Shown here piece by piece: positions 1 through 7,394 of a stretch of DNA of 14,699 nt; position 1 is the first letter of the stretch; the number at the start of each line of letters is the position of its first letter. The DNA lies in NCBI GenBank assembly GCA_017623335.1, contig JAGAPI010000014.1:1-14699 (forward strand), in the 5' to 3' direction. This DNA is from Prevotella sp. Lineage in GTDB: Bacteria > Bacteroidota > Bacteroidia > Bacteroidales > Bacteroidaceae. The notes beneath the pieces are model-generated. The model had not been told where the DNA came from. It did not search any database and saw only the letters and a list, made by a program, of their open reading frames with translations. A program made the position numbers and the translations under genes.

Positions 1-588
1 ATTCCTGCATACGGTGCTCCATACGATGCCGTTGTGCCCCACTTCTTCAGCCGCAGCACCGACTTCTATAAAGGCATTATTGACGAATATGAAAAGGCAT
101 ACGCCAACCAACAATACGGTGGCACCACTTACTCTGTTCCTTTGTCGGCTGTGCGCACTGCCGACATGGAACCTCTTGCACAGGCAGCACGACAGATGTG
201 GACGGCAATGCCCCAGCCGTGGCCCTCAGCCGACGGCGTGATTTACTACTTCGGGCGCTACACTCCCGCCGGAGCCGGATATGACAGAAACCCGATATTC
301 TATGATGCGCTCGACATTGTGAAAGCCAACACCCCGGAGACCGTTGCCAGCGAATGGCAAAGGGCACTCAGCAACGCTGTGGCTTACAACAGTTTCAACA
401 CATCGCGTGAATGGATGTCGGCAGGTCACGTAAATTTCAACGCATTCACCCTCGACTCCAGACGTATGGCTGTGATAAGCATGTTCGTGCCGTTGGAATG
501 TTACGAGAGTGGCGGCGCAAACTATAACACGATGATAAGCCACATGGCATGGCATACCGCCTCAGGGCTGGCAAGTGTATATAGATAA
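1..588 (+). CDS. Clostripain-family (peptidase C11) cysteine peptidase, C-terminal part
   Basis: The frame is open from the first base, so the 5' end is missing and about 195 residues remain before the TAA stop. No catalytic His/Cys segment is visible; it would lie upstream. The visible pattern fits the C-terminal half of clostripain-like peptidases: a G-x-PYD segment followed by an aromatic stretch (about residues 5-20), a helix containing an EYEKAY motif, a short PLSAV motif leading into a helix of the type that follows the 'tlSaid' segment in this family, then a WQRALSNAVAY helix and a hydrophobic MFVPLECY strand near the end. In Bacteroidales these are secreted or lipid-anchored proteases of about 400 residues. 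The signal peptide is not in the window. The next gene starts 49 nt downstream behind its own promoter-like box. The family call is from recalled pattern only; a different secreted hydrolase remains possible. Confidence 0.6.
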   Translation: MPAYGAPYDAVVPHFFSRSTDFYKGIIDEYEKAYANQQYGGTTYSVPLSAVRTADMEPLAQAARQMWTAMPQPWPSADGVIYYFGRYTPAGAGYDRNPIFYDALDIVKANTPETVASEWQRALSNAVAYNSFNTSREWMSAGHVNFNAFTLDSRRMAVISMFVPLECYESGGANYNTMISHMAWHTASGLASVYR

Positions 589-605
589 AAAACAAATAAT
601 TATAT

Positions 606-613
606 TAAATTTG
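606..613 (+). promoter_or_regulatory. Bacteroidetes -7 box (TAAATTTG) for the barrel gene at 638
   Basis: TAAATTTG matches the Bacteroidetes -7 consensus TAnnTTTG exactly and lies 24 nt upstream of the ATG, which would give a leader of under 20 nt. No good TTTG -33 box is present at the right distance (582-587 reads TAGATA), so the promoter is only half supported. Confidence 0.45.
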
Positions 614-637
614 TACATTTTCTAAAATTTAATAAAC

Positions 638-1408
638 ATGAAAAAGATTTTTTTAGCAGTAATGGCTGTATTGTCAATAGGCAATGCTACAGCACAGAGT
701 GATTTCAACCGCAAACTTGCCAACCACTGGGGACTGGGAGTAGGAGCAGGCACCGAAGGTATCAACGTAAGCGTTGCAACATGCCTTACCAATTTTGTAG
801 AGATGGAATTAGGAATGAACTTCATGCCAGGCATAAAGGTACACGGCGACGTAGATGCAACATACAATTACAAAATCAACGGTATTGACCAGTCACAGAG
901 CGACCAAATAAGGGTTGAAGGCAACTTTGCCCGCACCACCATTGACTTCAAAGCACACGTTTATCCTTTTGGCGGCAACTCAAAGTTCTTCGTGGCTGCC
1001 GGTTTCTCGACTGGCGGTGCCGACCTCGCAGAGCTCTCAGGACATAGCGACGTAGTTGCACAACTCTATCAGCAGCAGGATGTAACCAATTTTGACCCAA
1101 GCATGGAAATCGACAAATACAGGATAGAAATCGACAGAAACGGTAATGCGTCGGGTGGCATTAAGGTCAGCTCATTCCGTCCTTACCTTGGTCTCGGCTT
1201 CGGCCGTCTTGTACCCAAGAATCGTATAGGCGCACGCTTTGAGCTTGGAGTGCAGTTCCACGGCACACCAAAGGTTTATTCTGGCGACAATGACAACCTA
1301 CTTGAGACATTCAGCGGCGAAAAAGCTTCTGACGACATCTCGGATATCGTAGACAAGCTCACAGTTTATCCGGTGCTGAAGTTCAGTATCCGCGGCAGAC
1401 TATTCTAA
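638..1408 (+). CDS. Secreted outer-membrane beta-barrel protein (256 aa)
   Basis: The protein starts with a clear signal peptide (MKK, hydrophobic core, predicted cleavage A19/Q20 in NATAQ). The mature part alternates polar and hydrophobic residues and is rich in Gly and aromatics, with barrel-like strands such as HWGLGVGAG, FVAAGFSTGG and YLGLGFGR (about residue 190). The extreme C-terminus, LKFSIRGRLF, ends in Phe as outer-membrane barrels do. A role as a small barrel in the outer membrane follows from this shape; ligand and function are unknown. The start is fixed by the signal peptide and by the promoter box just upstream. It appears monocistronic, with its own -7 box before it and a strong hairpin terminator after it. 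I cannot place it in a named family beyond outer membrane beta-barrel protein. Confidence 0.75.
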   Translation: MKKIFLAVMAVLSIGNATAQSDFNRKLANHWGLGVGAGTEGINVSVATCLTNFVEMELGMNFMPGIKVHGDVDATYNYKINGIDQSQSDQIRVEGNFARTTIDFKAHVYPFGGNSKFFVAAGFSTGGADLAELSGHSDVVAQLYQQQDVTNFDPSMEIDKYRIEIDRNGNASGGIKVSSFRPYLGLGFGRLVPKNRIGARFELGVQFHGTPKVYSGDNDNLLETFSGEKASDDISDIVDKLTVYPVLKFSIRGRLF

Positions 1409-1422
1409 ACAACACACAGCTA

Positions 1423-1478
1423 TCCCTTATATAATATTAATGTACGCGCGAACGTTAATATTATATAGGGGAGTTTTT
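1423..1478 (+). terminator. Strong intrinsic terminator after the barrel gene
   Basis: A hairpin with arms 1423-1443 and 1452-1472 pairs over about 21 bp with two or three G-T wobbles and no unpaired base. The arms are CCCTTATATAATATTAA-like and its complement, the loop is 8 nt (ACGCGCGA), and five T follow at 1474-1478. It begins 15 nt after the stop codon at 1408. The next gene is on the same strand with its own promoter, so this separates two transcription units. Confidence 0.85.
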
Positions 1479-1536
1479 ACATACCAAAATCAATCTTCTA
1501 TCCAATGCTATCCGGCATTCGCCATTCTGATAAAAA

Positions 1537-1574
1537 TTGCATAATCACACCATAAACAGCATATTTTTGCATAA
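1537..1574 (+). promoter_or_regulatory. Phased CATA repeats upstream of the trpB promoter, possible operator
   Basis: CATA occurs at 1540, 1551, 1560 and 1570, so roughly once per helical turn on one face. The outer two copies are part of identical 8-mers TTGCATAA (1537-1544 and 1567-1574), and a third GCATA lies at 1559. The cluster ends 3 nt before the -33 box. The spacing is seen directly; a regulator-binding role is inferred, and AT-rich chance is possible. Confidence 0.3.
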
Positions 1575-1577
1575 ATG

Positions 1578-1609
1578 TTTGGTTATATAGAAAAAAAATG
1601 TTACTTTTG
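1578..1609 (+). promoter_or_regulatory. Bacteroidetes promoter of the trpB2 gene
   Basis: TTTG at 1578-1581 and TACTTTTG at 1602-1609 are separated by 20 nt, an exact match to the TTTG-N19-21-TAnnTTTG consensus. Transcription should begin around 1615. The in-frame ATG at 1598 lies upstream of that point and so cannot be in the message; this supports the start at 1637. Confidence 0.8.
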
Positions 1610-1636
1610 CAACAGAATAACCAAACAGATGATAAA

Positions 1637-3007
1637 ATGCTAAAAGGACAAAAGAAATTCCTGCTCGAAGAGAGCGAACTGCCACGCCAGTGGTATAACA
1701 TTCAGGCGGACATGGTGAACAAGCCATTGCCCATGCTTAATCCCGCAACAAAGCAACCTGTAACCGTTGAAGAACTGTCGAAAGTGTTTGCACACGAATG
1801 CTGTGTGCAGGAACTTGACACCGAGCACGCATGGATTGACATACCTGAGCCAGTGCTCGACCTTTACAAATACTACCGCTCCACCCCACTTGTGAGAGCA
1901 TACGCACTTGAAGAGGCACTCGACACCCCTGCACACATATATTTCAAGAACGAAAGCGTGAACCCTCTCGGCTCACACAAGGTGAACTCAGCCATTCCGC
2001 AGGCATACTACTGCAAGCAGGAAGGTACCACCAATGTGACTACAGAGACGGGAGCCGGTCAGTGGGGAGCGGCATTGTCGTATGCTGCAAAATTGTTCGG
2101 ACTTGAGGCTGCTGTATATCAGGTGAAAATCACCATGCAGCAGAAACCATACCGCAGCAGCATAATGCGCACTTTTGGTGCCACAGTGCAAGGCTCGCCG
2201 TCGCTATCCACCCGTGCCGGCAAGGACATCATCACCCGCGATCCTCTGCACCCCGGTTCGCTGGGCACCGCCATCTCAGAGGCTGTTGAGCTTGCCACAA
2301 CCACCCCAGGATGCAAATACACCCTCGGTTCGGTGATGAATCACGTCACACTCCACCAGTCCATAATTGGTTTGGAAGCCGAAAAGCAAATGGAGAAGGC
2401 TGGTGAATATCCAGACATCGTCATCGGTTGTTTTGGCGGTGGCTCCAATTTCGGAGGCATATCGTTCCCGTTCATGCGCCACAACATTCTTGACGGTAAG
2501 AACACAGAGTTTATCGCAGCCGAGCCAGACAGTTGTCCTAAACTGACACGAGGCGTATTCCAATATGACTTTGGCGACGAGGCAGGCTACACTCCACTGA
2601 TACCAATGTTTACTTTGGGACACAATTTTAAACCATCGAACATCCATGCCGGTGGTCTGCGTTTCCACGGTGCCGGCACTATAGTAAGTCAGCTGATAAA
2701 AGACAACATGATGCATGGTGTGGACATACCGCAGATAGAGTCGTTTGATGCCGGTATGCTGTTTGCACGCAGTGAGGGAATAATACCTGCTCCCGAGAGT
2801 TGCCACGCCATTGCCGCCGCCATCCGCGAAGCAAGACACTGCAAGGAAAACGGCGAAGAAAAGGTGATTCTGTTCAACCTTTCCGGTCACGGGCTCATCG
2901 ACATGCCATCGTATGAGCAGTATCTCAGCGGCGACCTGCACAATTACTCGCTGTCGGACAAAGAGATACGTGACAACGTGAGTCAATTGGAGAAAATTAT
3001 TAAGTAG
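1637..3007 (+). CDS. trpB: TrpB2-type tryptophan synthase beta chain (456 aa)
   Basis: This PLP enzyme makes L-tryptophan from indole and serine (or an indole-like substrate) in the cytoplasm. The PLP lysine is K115 in NPLGSHKVNSA, the catalytic glutamate is E137 in ETGAGQWG (137-144), and the phosphate-binding loop is GGGSN at 267-271. GAGQWG instead of GAGQHG, the length of about 455 residues and the long N-terminal extension before the core mark it as the TrpB2 class rather than classical TrpB1. No trpA or other trp gene is adjacent, so it stands alone, as TrpB2 often does; indole salvage is a plausible role. An ATG at 1598 would add 13 residues but precedes the predicted transcription start, so 1637 is chosen. 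The last codons, AAG TAG, form part of a repeat octamer. comF follows at once on the same strand. Confidence 0.92.
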   Translation: MLKGQKKFLLEESELPRQWYNIQADMVNKPLPMLNPATKQPVTVEELSKVFAHECCVQELDTEHAWIDIPEPVLDLYKYYRSTPLVRAYALEEALDTPAHIYFKNESVNPLGSHKVNSAIPQAYYCKQEGTTNVTTETGAGQWGAALSYAAKLFGLEAAVYQVKITMQQKPYRSSIMRTFGATVQGSPSLSTRAGKDIITRDPLHPGSLGTAISEAVELATTTPGCKYTLGSVMNHVTLHQSIIGLEAEKQMEKAGEYPDIVIGCFGGGSNFGGISFPFMRHNILDGKNTEFIAAEPDSCPKLTRGVFQYDFGDEAGYTPLIPMFTLGHNFKPSNIHAGGLRFHGAGTIVSQLIKDNMMHGVDIPQIESFDAGMLFARSEGIIPAPESCHAIAAAIREARHCKENGEEKVILFNLSGHGLIDMPSYEQYLSGDLHNYSLSDKEIRDNVSQLEKIIK

Positions 3008-3150
3008 ATAAGTTGACAAGTTGACAAGTTGACGAGTAAACAAGTTATCAGTAAAATGAGATTAGAAATGGAAAGAGTTATCAACTTGTTTACTCGTCAA
3101 CTTGTCAACTCGTCAACTCGTCTATTTGTTTACTCGTCAACTCGTTTGCT
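3001..3150 (+). repeat. Octamer repeat (YGTCAACT) forming a 46-bp hairpin between trpB and comF
   Basis: From 3003 to 3050 the sequence is six tandem octamers on the pattern AGTTGACR (AGTAGATA, AGTTGACA twice, AGTTGACG, AGTAAACA, AGTTATCA). From 3079 to 3150 there are nine octamers on the complementary pattern (TATCAACT, TGTTTACT, CGTCAACT, TGTCAACT, CGTCAACT and so on). The two blocks pair: 3001-3046 with 3083-3128, 46 bp with two mismatches and three G-T wobbles, around a 36-nt loop (3047-3082). The stem includes the trpB stop codon and the first codons of comF. No T tract follows, so it is not a standard terminator. The same octamers recur at 7341-7394. Confidence 0.85.
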
Positions 3151-3823
3151 TGACTTTGTAGCGCCACGAATGTGTGTGATGTGCGGCAAACGTCTGTCAA
3201 CAGGCGAGGAATATGTATGTGGTGTGTGCCAGCTACATATTCCCCGCACTTTTTTTCACCTCAAGCCACTTGACAACATCATGGCACAAATGTTTTGGGG
3301 ACAAATGCCCATAGAACGGGCAACAGCCATGTTTTTATACCAGCCACAATCAAACACAAGCAAGATTGTATATAACCTTAAATACAGCCACAAACCCGAA
3401 ATCGGTATTGTGATGGGCAGAATGATGGCGAACGAAGTCATGGCATCGGGATTCTTCGAAGGAATAGACCTGATTATACCTGTGCCACTCGCTCCAAACA
3501 GAATGAAGCAACGCGGCTATAACCAAAGTGCGATGCTGGCGCAGGGAATATCGGAAATCAGCGGCATAAAGTTGAACTCACATATTGTGATAAGAAAAGG
3601 ATTTAAGGAGAGTCAGACAAGACTGAGCCGTCACAGCCGCATGGAGAATGTTAATAAACAGTTTGTACTGGCTACCGATGGCGGAAGCCTTACCAACAAG
3701 CACATCCTGATAGTAGATGATGTGGCAACAACAGGAGCCACCGTCATTGCCTGCGCAGCAGCCTTTAAAGGAATTGAAGGAATAAGATTCAGCGTGATGA
3801 CTCTGGCATTCACACACAGTTGA
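3056..3823 (+). CDS. comF: ComF family phosphoribosyltransferase-like protein (255 aa)
   Basis: ComF/GntX-type proteins combine an N-terminal zinc-binding four-Cys motif with a type I phosphoribosyltransferase fold and are linked to DNA uptake or DNA metabolism. Seen here: a CxxC pair in CVMCGKR and a second in CGVC, the RGYNQS segment typical of the family, and the PRPP-binding motif ILIVDDVATTGAT near the C-terminus. The start is uncertain. ATG 3056 and ATG 3068 both lie in the loop of a long hairpin; TTG 3146 and ATG 3170 are later options, the last leaving 217 aa and keeping all cysteines. Residues before LLDFVAPRMC have an 8-residue period (STRLFVYS type) because they are translated octamer repeat, not family sequence. 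The gene is likely cotranscribed with trpB and converges on folK with a 9-nt gap. Confidence 0.85.
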   Translation: MRLEMERVINLFTRQLVNSSTRLFVYSSTRLLDFVAPRMCVMCGKRLSTGEEYVCGVCQLHIPRTFFHLKPLDNIMAQMFWGQMPIERATAMFLYQPQSNTSKIVYNLKYSHKPEIGIVMGRMMANEVMASGFFEGIDLIIPVPLAPNRMKQRGYNQSAMLAQGISEISGIKLNSHIVIRKGFKESQTRLSRHSRMENVNKQFVLATDGGSLTNKHILIVDDVATTGATVIACAAAFKGIEGIRFSVMTLAFTHS

Positions 3824-3832
3824 GAATACCGT

Positions 3833-4201
3833 TCAATCACTCACTTCATCAATGAGCTTGAGCACATAAGGACGCTGCCAGTCATTGAGGTGATACTTCA
3901 TTCCATCATACATCAATATGTCGAGATCTACATGCACAATACCGGTTATCTTGCTGCCTCCGGTTCTGCCAATACGTTGCTCAACATGTTTCAGCAACTG
4001 TTCAAGTGCGGCAATCGGCAAAGAGGTAAAACCGCTGATGAGACAGTTATGGAAGTTATCCCTATACTGCTCACCAAACGGACGGGTAGTGATAATCCTC
4101 GACACAGTGACGTCAGCCAAAAGTTGCGATAAAAGACGAATAGCCTCCGGCACATTCTTCTGTGCCTCAAAATTACTTCCTATGGATATCAATACCTGCA
4201 T
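3833..4201 (-). CDS. folK: Short 2-amino-4-hydroxy-6-hydroxymethyldihydropteridine diphosphokinase (HPPK, 122 aa)
   Basis: HPPK transfers pyrophosphate from ATP to 6-hydroxymethyl-dihydropterin in folate synthesis. The N-terminus ISIGSN (5-10), the TTRPFGEQYRDNFHN segment (38-52), the GR/K basic stretch before GIVHVDLDIL, and the two metal-binding aspartates D92 and D94 all fit. The protein is about 35 residues shorter than the E. coli enzyme (159 aa). After the DxD motif it goes to NDWQRPYV, where longer enzymes have a PHP-x-R-x-F-type segment. The start ATG is immediately before the conserved beta strand, so no N-terminal loss is suggested. It is the last gene of the minus-strand run, 30 nt behind nadE, and ends 9 nt from comF. 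I see no promoter between nadE and folK. Confidence 0.82.
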   Translation of the reverse strand: MQVLISIGSNFEAQKNVPEAIRLLSQLLADVTVSRIITTRPFGEQYRDNFHNCLISGFTSLPIAALEQLLKHVEQRIGRTGGSKITGIVHVDLDILMYDGMKYHLNDWQRPYVLKLIDEVSD

Positions 4202-4231
4202 AATTTACCTTAATTATTTAGTTGATGTGTA

Positions 4232-6208
4232 TTAAATCGCTTCACACTCCTTTATCCACAATGTGGCAGAGGCATCGCTCGGCATACGCCAGTCGCCACG
4301 TGGCGAAAGGCTGACGCTACCCACCTTGGGACCATCGGGAAGGCATGAACGCTTAAATTGCTGAGTAAAGAAACGACGACAGCATACTGTAAGCCAATGT
4401 TTTATATCCTTAGGACTATACTTTCCAGCATCAGGGTGACTGCCGTCGAAAGCACGCTGTGCCAACATGAAAATTTTTGATGGCGAGAAACCATAGCGGA
4501 GCATATAGTAAAGGAAGAAATCATGCAGTTCATACGGTCCCACAAGATCTTCGGTCTTCTGCTTTATGTTGCCGTTCTTGTCGGCAGGAATGAGTTCAGG
4601 ACTAATCGGAGTGTCGATGATGTCGAGCAAAGTAGCGCGCGACTTTTTGTCAGCCTCAACGGTAGCCACATAGTTCACAAGATGACGTATAAGAGTTTTC
4701 GGAACACTTGCATTGACACCATACATCGACATGTGGTCGCCGTTGTAGGTAGCCCAGCCGAGAGCCAGCTCACTCAGGTCGCCAGTGCCCACGACAATTC
4801 CGTTCACCTGGTTGCTCACATCCATAAGAATCTGGGTGCGCTCACGAGCCTGACTGTTCTCGTAGGTTATGTCCTGTTTTGCAATGTCGTGACCAATGTC
4901 GGCAAAGTGTTGTGTAACACTCTTGGCGATACTTATTTCGCGGATGGTGATTCCGAGTGACTTCATCAGTGCCATGGCATTGTTGTATGTGCGGTCGGTT
5001 GTACCGAATCCCGGCATTGTAACACCAACTATACCTTTGCGGTCGAGTTCCAGACGGTCGAAAGCCCTCACCGTCACAAGCAGGGCAAGCGTGGAGTCAA
5101 GTCCGCCACTGATACCCACCACCGCACACTTACTGTTGATGTGGTGCAGGCGCTTGCACAGGCCGAGAGTCTGTATGTCGAGAATCTCCTGACAGCTTGC
5201 CGCCATATCATCGGTTGAAGGAATAAACGGATGCGGATCAACAGTACGCTCAAGTTTAAAAGGAGCATCAAAGTCTACAAATGAAGGAACACTGATGCTG
5301 TCAACTTCCACATCGCGGGCAGCCCCCGTAAACGAGGTATTGGCACGGCGCTCTCCGCGGAGGCGCTCCACATCAATGTCGGAGACAATCATCTGATAAC
5401 CTTTTTCAACAATCTGAAAACGCTCATTGGCTGCAAGCTGCCTGCCATTCTCAAAGATAAAGGCATTGCCGCCATATACTACATCCTGGGTGCTCTCACC
5501 AAAACCGCAGCTTGCATACACATACCCGCAGATGCAGCGTGCCGACTGCTGTGCAAGCAGCGAGTGAAGGTAATTATGCTTGCCTATGAGATCATCACTG
5601 GCAGAGAGATTGAATATAATGTCTGCACCACCAAGTGCCAAGTCGCACGACGGAGGTTTTGGCGCCCACACATCCTCGCATATCTCTATGCCAAAGTTTA
5701 CTTTATCAAGCTCGAAAACAATATTTCTGCAGCCTTTATATATGGGCTCCTCCAAATCATCTTCATACTCCAGTTTCACTGTAGGTGGAGTGGTCTGAAA
5801 CCACCGCTTCTCATAAAATTCGCCATAATTGGGAAGATTGCGTTTTCCCACAATACCGGCTTTTGCTCCTTCTGATATAACCACAGCAGCATTCACGAGC
5901 ATATAGCCCACCCTAACAGGCATTCCAACAATTGAAACAATCTTAAGATCTTCGGTTGCCTCCATAATTTTGTCGAGAGCCTTCTCGGCAGCGTCAAGCA
6001 GCAAAGTGGACCGAAACAGATCCTGACAGCTGTAGCCTGTAATGCACAACTCTGGAAATGTTATTATATCCACACCGCGTTTGGCAGCATCCTTTATCGC
6101 CTTTATTATCTGAGTGGCATTAAACTCGGGATCTGCTACCCTTACGGCAGGAATGGCTGCAGCCACCTTTACAAATCCGTGTCGCTTTGTCTGTACGGTT
6201 GATTTCAT
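4232..6208 (-). CDS. nadE: Glutamine-dependent NAD+ synthetase (658 aa)
   Basis: The enzyme amidates nicotinate adenine dinucleotide (NaAD) to NAD+ using ATP and glutamine, the last step of NAD synthesis. It has two domains. The N-terminal nitrilase-type glutaminase (about 15-300) carries the triad E53 (FPELCITGYS), K122 (GKRNLPNYGE) and C177 (GIEICEDVW). The C-terminal synthetase (about 340-650) carries the ATP pyrophosphatase loop SGGLDS (367-372) and the NQVNGIVVGTGDLSE segment. The 658-residue length is that of the large two-domain form, so ammonia would come from its own glutaminase. All key residues are present. It lies 27 nt downstream of the DUF2027-Smr gene and 30 nt upstream of folK with no promoter visible, consistent with cotranscription. 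Confidence 0.95.
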   Translation of the reverse strand: MKSTVQTKRHGFVKVAAAIPAVRVADPEFNATQIIKAIKDAAKRGVDIITFPELCITGYSCQDLFRSTLLLDAAEKALDKIMEATEDLKIVSIVGMPVRVGYMLVNAAVVISEGAKAGIVGKRNLPNYGEFYEKRWFQTTPPTVKLEYEDDLEEPIYKGCRNIVFELDKVNFGIEICEDVWAPKPPSCDLALGGADIIFNLSASDDLIGKHNYLHSLLAQQSARCICGYVYASCGFGESTQDVVYGGNAFIFENGRQLAANERFQIVEKGYQMIVSDIDVERLRGERRANTSFTGAARDVEVDSISVPSFVDFDAPFKLERTVDPHPFIPSTDDMAASCQEILDIQTLGLCKRLHHINSKCAVVGISGGLDSTLALLVTVRAFDRLELDRKGIVGVTMPGFGTTDRTYNNAMALMKSLGITIREISIAKSVTQHFADIGHDIAKQDITYENSQARERTQILMDVSNQVNGIVVGTGDLSELALGWATYNGDHMSMYGVNASVPKTLIRHLVNYVATVEADKKSRATLLDIIDTPISPELIPADKNGNIKQKTEDLVGPYELHDFFLYYMLRYGFSPSKIFMLAQRAFDGSHPDAGKYSPKDIKHWLTVCCRRFFTQQFKRSCLPDGPKVGSVSLSPRGDWRMPSDASATLWIKECEAI

Positions 6209-6235
6209 ACTTCAAAAATTTCTCTATATACTGAA

Positions 6236-7321
6236 TTATTTTATTGTCACTTGCGTTGCGCCATATCCGTATTCCTGAAACGAGGCGTCCTGATAAGGGC
6301 AGTTCTTGTAGCGGTAACGCAACTCGTTAATTACCGCCTGGCGCAGCACTCCCTCACCTTTACCGTGGATAAACACAATCTTGCGTCCCTTCTCCTTAAT
6401 ATATTCCTGCATGGTCTTGCGCATTGTCTCAAGCTGATAGTTCAGAATGTCGCTGGCACTCATTCCTGCAGTAGTCTCAAGCAATTCGCCGGCATGAAGG
6501 TCTATAACTATTGGTGCATTCTTGTCTTTCTTTGCCATTTCCTTTGCCTTGCGGCGCATCTCAGCCTTTACGTCAATCTTGTCGGCATTAGCTTTCTGCA
6601 CCATCTCCTGCTTCAGCTTTTTGGCATCGATAACCAGCGGGCGTGCCGGCACATCGTTCTCAATGATGGTGTATATGATTGCCGGCTGCTCGAAAAAGTC
6701 GTTTTCCTCGAATGAGTGCAGCTTGTAGAACTTCACACCGTCGATACGCATCTGCATGTCAACCACAGGCTTGATGAGAAACGGCTTGTCGTGCTTATAT
6801 GCTGTGAGCTGTATCGCCATGCGTTCCATAGAGCTGAGGTCGGCATGTCCGAATTCCTCGATAAACACCTTAGTGTTGGGGTCGATATCGCCAATGCTGC
6901 GCACCTGCCATGCGTTGCCCTCGGCTATCATGTAGACATAATGCAGCGAGTAGTTGCAATCGTTCACAATATAAGTTTCAAAGCGACTGTTTGTTATAGC
7001 ATTGACATCTATAGGCACAAAGGCAATGTAGGCTGAAAGCAGCTCACCGCCCTTGCGGTCCTGTGATGGAGCCTTGAATGTCACAGGACGGTCTGCCGGG
7101 TCGTAATCCTCGTTATCATCGATAACAATCTTTTTCTGCTGTTTTACCTCAACAAGATGCTTAGTGCTGAAATCTTCATCAGTGACCACCACTACCTCGT
7201 TCTTGAGTGTAGGAATCTGAAATCCGTCTTCATCCTCCACCAGCACCAAATCGCCTTTGAAACCGGCAATCTTTCCGCCTCCTGTCTCACTTAGAAATCT
7301 TACTTTGTCTCCTATTTTCAT
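6236..7321 (-). CDS. DUF2027 and Smr domain protein (361 aa)
   Basis: The C-terminus (about 270-361) is an Smr domain, the small MutS-related module that binds or nicks nucleic acids. The DxH motif is IDLHA (273-277), followed by GMSASDIL and the HGKGEGVLR motif (319-327), and it ends in the Bacteroidetes-typical YQDASFQEYGYGATQV region. The N-terminus (1-46) looks like a small beta-barrel (KIGDKVRFL, GGKIAGF, LVLVEDEDGFQIP), similar in layout to the KOW/SH3-like part of MutS2. The middle (about 90-225) matches DUF2027. A basic helical linker (about 234-268) with many Lys joins it to Smr. No MutS ATPase domain is present. A role in RNA or DNA surveillance follows from the Smr family; the target is unknown. 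It lies 68 nt after a PorT-family gene, separated by a 19-bp hairpin. Confidence 0.88.
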   Translation of the reverse strand: MKIGDKVRFLSETGGGKIAGFKGDLVLVEDEDGFQIPTLKNEVVVVTDEDFSTKHLVEVKQQKKIVIDDNEDYDPADRPVTFKAPSQDRKGGELLSAYIAFVPIDVNAITNSRFETYIVNDCNYSLHYVYMIAEGNAWQVRSIGDIDPNTKVFIEEFGHADLSSMERMAIQLTAYKHDKPFLIKPVVDMQMRIDGVKFYKLHSFEENDFFEQPAIIYTIIENDVPARPLVIDAKKLKQEMVQKANADKIDVKAEMRRKAKEMAKKDKNAPIVIDLHAGELLETTAGMSASDILNYQLETMRKTMQEYIKEKGRKIVFIHGKGEGVLRQAVINELRYRYKNCPYQDASFQEYGYGATQVTIK

Positions 7322-7340
7322 TTTCGTGTATATTTTTGTT

Positions 7341-7394
7341 AGTTGACGAGTTGTTATTCAGTTAACTTGTCAACTGAATAACAACTCGTCTACT
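7341..7394 (-). repeat. Octamer-derived perfect 19-bp hairpin at the end of the PorT-family gene
   Basis: Arms 7345-7363 and 7372-7390 are perfectly complementary over 19 bp around an 8-nt loop (AACTTGTC). The sequence resolves into the octamers seen at 3001-3150: AGTTGACG, AGTTGTTA, then AGTTAACT, TGTCAACT, then TAACAACT, CGTCTACT, with a 3-nt insert in each arm. The outer octamer on the minus strand, AGTAGACG, contains the TAG stop of the PorT-family gene. No T tract follows on the minus strand, so a processing, RNA-stability or attenuation role is more likely than simple termination. It may reduce read-through into the DUF2027-Smr gene. Confidence 0.85.

Noticed and set aside
1598..1636. 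Upstream in-frame ATG adding 13 residues to TrpB
   Set aside because: The -7 box (1602-1609) lies inside this stretch, so the transcript should begin after the ATG; the extra residues are low-complexity and not family-like.
2276..3043. 255-codon open frame on the minus strand inside trpB
   Set aside because: It is fully antisense to a well-supported gene, has no recognisable domain and no promoter; it runs into the octamer repeat at its 5' end.
3001..3128. Rho-independent terminator after trpB
   Set aside because: The stem is far longer than usual, the loop is 36 nt, no T run follows, and the right arm lies in the comF reading frame.
3003..3150. CRISPR-like array made of the octamers
   Set aside because: Repeats are 8 nt with no spacers of regular length and pair as one hairpin; there are no cas genes.
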